The position numbers and the translations under genes are program-made. Below the pieces are notes generated by a model. It was not told where the DNA came from. It ran no database searches and saw nothing but the letters and a program-made list of their open reading frames with translations. Below, piece by piece: positions 61,582-64,000 of a stretch of 64,000 nucleotides of DNA. How positions within the stretch are numbered: position 1 is the first letter of the stretch; every line of letters starts with the position of its first letter. The stretch comes from Peribacillus cavernae (GTDB lineage Bacteria; Bacillota; Bacilli; Bacillales; DSM-1321), in NCBI RefSeq assembly GCF_003989135.1, contig NZ_RYZZ01000005.1:210168-274167 (forward strand). The letters are read 5' to 3'.

Positions 61582-63240
61582 TTGGAACATAACTCTCCAA
61601 ATATCATTCGAAATATCATCAAAGAAGATCTTGAGACCGGCAAGCTGGATCATATTGTTACACGCTTTCCTCCTGAACCGAACGGATACTTACATATAGG
61701 CCATGCTAAAGCGATCATCCTGAACTTTGGTGTAGCAGATGAGTTTAACGGAAAGACTAACCTGCGCTTTGATGACACAAACCCTCAAAAAGAAGATATT
61801 GAATACGTGAATTCCATCAAGGAAGATGTGAAATGGCTTGGCTATGATTGGGATGGCCTTTTCTTCGCTTCCGATTACTTTGACGAAATGTATAACCGGG
61901 CTGTACTGTTGATTAAAAAAGGATTGGCGTACGTGGACGACCTTTCTGTGGATGAAATCCGTGAATACCGCGGGACATTGACCGAGCCGGGAAAGGACAG
62001 CCCATACAGGAACCGCTCAGTTGACGAAAACCTTGATTTATTTGAACGGATGCGTAAGGGTGCATTCGGCAACGGAGAAAAAGTACTTCGGGCAAAGATT
62101 GATATGTCTTCCCCTAACATCAACCTGCGTGACCCGATCATTTATCGTATCGCACATGTCACCCATCATAATACCGGTGATAAGTGGTGCATCTATCCGA
62201 TGTATGCTTTCGCCCACCCGCTTGAGGATGCAATTGAGGGTGTCACTCATTCCATTTGTACGCTTGAATTCGAAGATCAGCGTCCGCTTTATGACTGGGT
62301 AGTGGCAAATTGTGAAATGGAAGGCACACCGCATCAATATGAGTTTGGGCGGTTAAACCTCACCAATACAGTCATGAGCAAACGGAAGCTGAAGCAATTG
62401 GTCGATGAAGGCTTTGTCGATGGATGGGATGACCCGCGCATGCCGACGATTTCCGGTTTAAGAAGAAGAGGCTACACACCGGAATCCATCCGTGACTTCT
62501 GCCATGAAATCGGTGTCTCGAAAGCATATGGAGCTGTCGATTCCCAAATGCTGGACCATTTTATTCGTGAGGATTTGAAATTAAAAGCACCGCGCACAAT
62601 GGGAGTCCTCAAGCCGCTTAAGGTAGTTATCACTAACTATCCGGAAGGCCAGGTTGAAATGCTTGAAGCTGAAATCAATCCCGAGAATCTCGAAATGGGT
62701 ACCAGACAAATTCCATTTTCCAGAGAGATTTATATCGAACAGGATGATTTTATCGAAAACCCGCCGAAAAAGTACTTCCGTCTTTTCCCGGGAAATGAAG
62801 TCCGCTTGAAGCATGCCTATTTCATTAAATGTGAAGATATAATCAAAGATGAAAATGGCGAGGTTATTGAGCTTCACTGTACGTATGATCCGGAAACGAA
62901 AAGCGGCACAGGCTTCACAGGCCGAAAGGTGAAAGGAACCCTGCACTGGGTGGATGCCAGAAGTGCCCATCCAGCAGAATTCCGTTTATACGAACCGCTT
63001 ATCCTGGACGAAGAAGTCGATGAGGAAGAAGAAACAGAGAAAACCTTCCTGGAGCGGGTAAATCCGAATTCTTTGGAAATTCTTCAAGGTTTTGTAGAGC
63101 CGAATATGAAGGATGTAAAGCCTCACGATAAATTCCAGTTCTTCAGACACGGCTATTTCAATGCAGACCCTAAGCATACAAAGAATGACCATCTTGTATT
63201 CAATCAAATTGTTGAGCTAAAAAGCTCTTTTAAAATATAG
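61582..63240 (+). CDS. glnS: Glutaminyl-tRNA synthetase
   Basis: A 552-residue class I synthetase close in length to the E. coli enzyme, without the C-terminal YqeY fusion often found in Firmicutes. The HIGH motif is HIGH at 38-41 in [26 protein letters not shown] near 62-73 fits GlnRS, and the KMSKS-equivalent is MSKRK near 268. Two beta-barrel anticodon-binding domains follow. The TTG start follows AGAGG. Most Bacillaceae make Gln-tRNA by GatCAB amidation, so this direct enzyme is unusual and probably acquired. No T-box leader is visible. Confidence 0.93.
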   Translation: MEHNSPNIIRNIIKEDLETGKLDHIVTRFPPEPNGYLHIGHAKAIILNFGVADEFNGKTNLRFDDTNPQKEDIEYVNSIKEDVKWLGYDWDGLFFASDYFDEMYNRAVLLIKKGLAYVDDLSVDEIREYRGTLTEPGKDSPYRNRSVDENLDLFERMRKGAFGNGEKVLRAKIDMSSPNINLRDPIIYRIAHVTHHNTGDKWCIYPMYAFAHPLEDAIEGVTHSICTLEFEDQRPLYDWVVANCEMEGTPHQYEFGRLNLTNTVMSKRKLKQLVDEGFVDGWDDPRMPTISGLRRRGYTPESIRDFCHEIGVSKAYGAVDSQMLDHFIREDLKLKAPRTMGVLKPLKVVITNYPEGQVEMLEAEINPENLEMGTRQIPFSREIYIEQDDFIENPPKKYFRLFPGNEVRLKHAYFIKCEDIIKDENGEVIELHCTYDPETKSGTGFTGRKVKGTLHWVDARSAHPAEFRLYEPLILDEEVDEEEETEKTFLERVNPNSLEILQGFVEPNMKDVKPHDKFQFFRHGYFNADPKHTKNDHLVFNQIVELKSSFKI

Positions 63241-63247
63241 GAAGGTG

Positions 63248-63286
63248 AAAGCCTGGGATCCATGAAAATGGATGTCAGGCTTTTTT
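63248..63286 (+). terminator. Rho-independent terminator of glnS
   Basis: AAAGCCTG (63248-63255) pairs with CAGGCTTT (63276-63283), with an inner CCAT/ATGG pairing, followed by T. Confidence 0.88.
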
Positions 63287-63376
63287 ACCCTTGTTCTTTA
63301 TAATCAACTTTGCCAGGTATGATGAGCGGTGTTTTAACTAAACCTAAGAGAAAAACTTTGAACAGGTGTGATAATC

Positions 63377-63994
63377 ATGAACAAGGATAAGGTTCCGGTG
63401 ATTCATATATTTTTATTGGCAGTGGTTGCGGCTGTTTTAATATGGTCGGTTATCAAGCCCAACTCCTATGCCACCTGGGCCCTGGAGTCCGTCCCGGCTT
63501 TAGCGGGGTTGATTCTAGTAGCGGCTACTTATAAAAGGCTTCGGCTAACCACTCTGTCTTATGTAATCATCGCGCTTCTTGCCATCAGTATATTTATAGG
63601 AGGCCATTATACATATGAAAAAATGCCGGTTTTTAATTGGATAAAAGACGATTATGATTTGAAGAGAAATCATTACGACCGGCTTGGCCATTTTCTAAAG
63701 GGGTTGTTTGTGATTGTGATAAGAGAAATATTATTGAGGAAAACAGCCCTGACAAAAGGCGGCTGGCTCGCTGTAATTTCGATGAGCATGATGCTGGCAA
63801 TTGCTGCGCTGTACGAAATTATTGAGTGGCTGGTTTCCAAAATATCACACGGCGGAAAGGCTGCCAGGGATTTCTTGGGAACACAGGGAGACATTTGGGA
63901 TACGCAGTGGGATATGTCCCTTACTCTTGTCGGGACCATCCTTGCGTTGATCTTTATTTCCAGACTGCATAACCGGCTTCTGAAAAAAAGATAG
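63377..63994 (+). CDS. DUF2238 membrane protein (YjdF-like)
   Basis: A 205-residue integral membrane protein with about six hydrophobic segments and the family stretch NHYDRLGHFLKGL near 101-113 and GTQGDIWDTQWDM near 170-182. E. coli YjdF is a relative of unknown function. The ATG at 63377 follows AGGTG; a GTG nine bases upstream overlaps it. It stops just before the window end, complete. Confidence 0.82.
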   Translation: MNKDKVPVIHIFLLAVVAAVLIWSVIKPNSYATWALESVPALAGLILVAATYKRLRLTTLSYVIIALLAISIFIGGHYTYEKMPVFNWIKDDYDLKRNHYDRLGHFLKGLFVIVIREILLRKTALTKGGWLAVISMSMMLAIAALYEIIEWLVSKISHGGKAARDFLGTQGDIWDTQWDMSLTLVGTILALIFISRLHNRLLKKR

Positions 63995-64000
63995 CGAACA

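Noticed and set aside
1-64000. tRNA or rRNA genes
   Set aside because: No tRNA T-arm or rRNA-like segment was noticed on either strand while reading; a tRNAscan run would settle this.

Overview
The window looks like chromosomal DNA of a low-to-middle GC Gram-positive bacterium of the family Bacillaceae. The supporting signs are a YojF/BshB2 bacillithiol pair, a LiaIH-LiaFSR envelope-stress cluster, YfmM-like ABC-F and YhfW-like Rieske proteins, a BtuD-CbiZ fusion, cobalamin and S-box riboswitches read through Rho-independent terminators, strong AGGAGG-type ribosome binding sites and frequent TTG/GTG starts. The exact species cannot be named from sequence alone.

Layout. 1-285: part of a dispersed structured repeat and a terminator. 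286-2819 (minus): molybdenum cofactor genes (moeB/thiF-like, moaD, moaE, mobA) with a possible mobB remnant. 3129-5311 (plus): a DgcN-like DUF1611 protein and a PLP racemase, convergent with a complete Opp peptide importer (5321-11010, minus). 11390-15555: a broken pdxK, yojF-bshB2, a lipoprotein sugar dehydrogenase and a HAD phosphatase. 15810-19341 (minus): aldo/keto reductase, tandem P-loop protein, BenE-type transporter. 19512-31020 (minus): thirteen cobalamin uptake, salvage and nucleotide-loop genes behind a cobalamin riboswitch. 31196-35121: topB and an ABC-F gene, divergent. 35330-46647 (minus): a second peptide importer with gamma-glutamyltransferase, N-formylglutamate-amidohydrolase-like and M20 genes and a membrane AraC-type regulator. 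46871-47014: an S-box riboswitch without an obvious target. 47069-52060: a methyltransferase fusion and the lia genes. 52205-53962: a deleted phosphotransferase pseudogene and a DEAD-box helicase. 54088-56140: an actin-type (ParM-like) segregation locus with a repeat cluster resembling a centromere. 56244-63994: DnaA-box-like sites, YhfW-like oxidoreductase, SIMPL protein, an amino acid ABC importer, glutaminyl-tRNA synthetase and a DUF2238 membrane protein.

How the genes work together. The cobalamin operon is arranged for scavenging: BtuFCD imports corrinoids, CbiZ removes foreign lower ligands, PduO adenosylates, CbiB/CobD/CobU/CobS rebuild the nucleotide loop, and CblT/CblS bring in and phosphorylate alpha-ribazole in place of CobT. 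The two peptide-import clusters are each linked to enzymes expected to act on glutamate-type or D-amino-acid-containing peptides. The most unusual element is the parMR-like pair with about eleven TGTNNACA repeats and nearby DnaA-box-like sites, which looks like a plasmid segregation module sitting among housekeeping genes.
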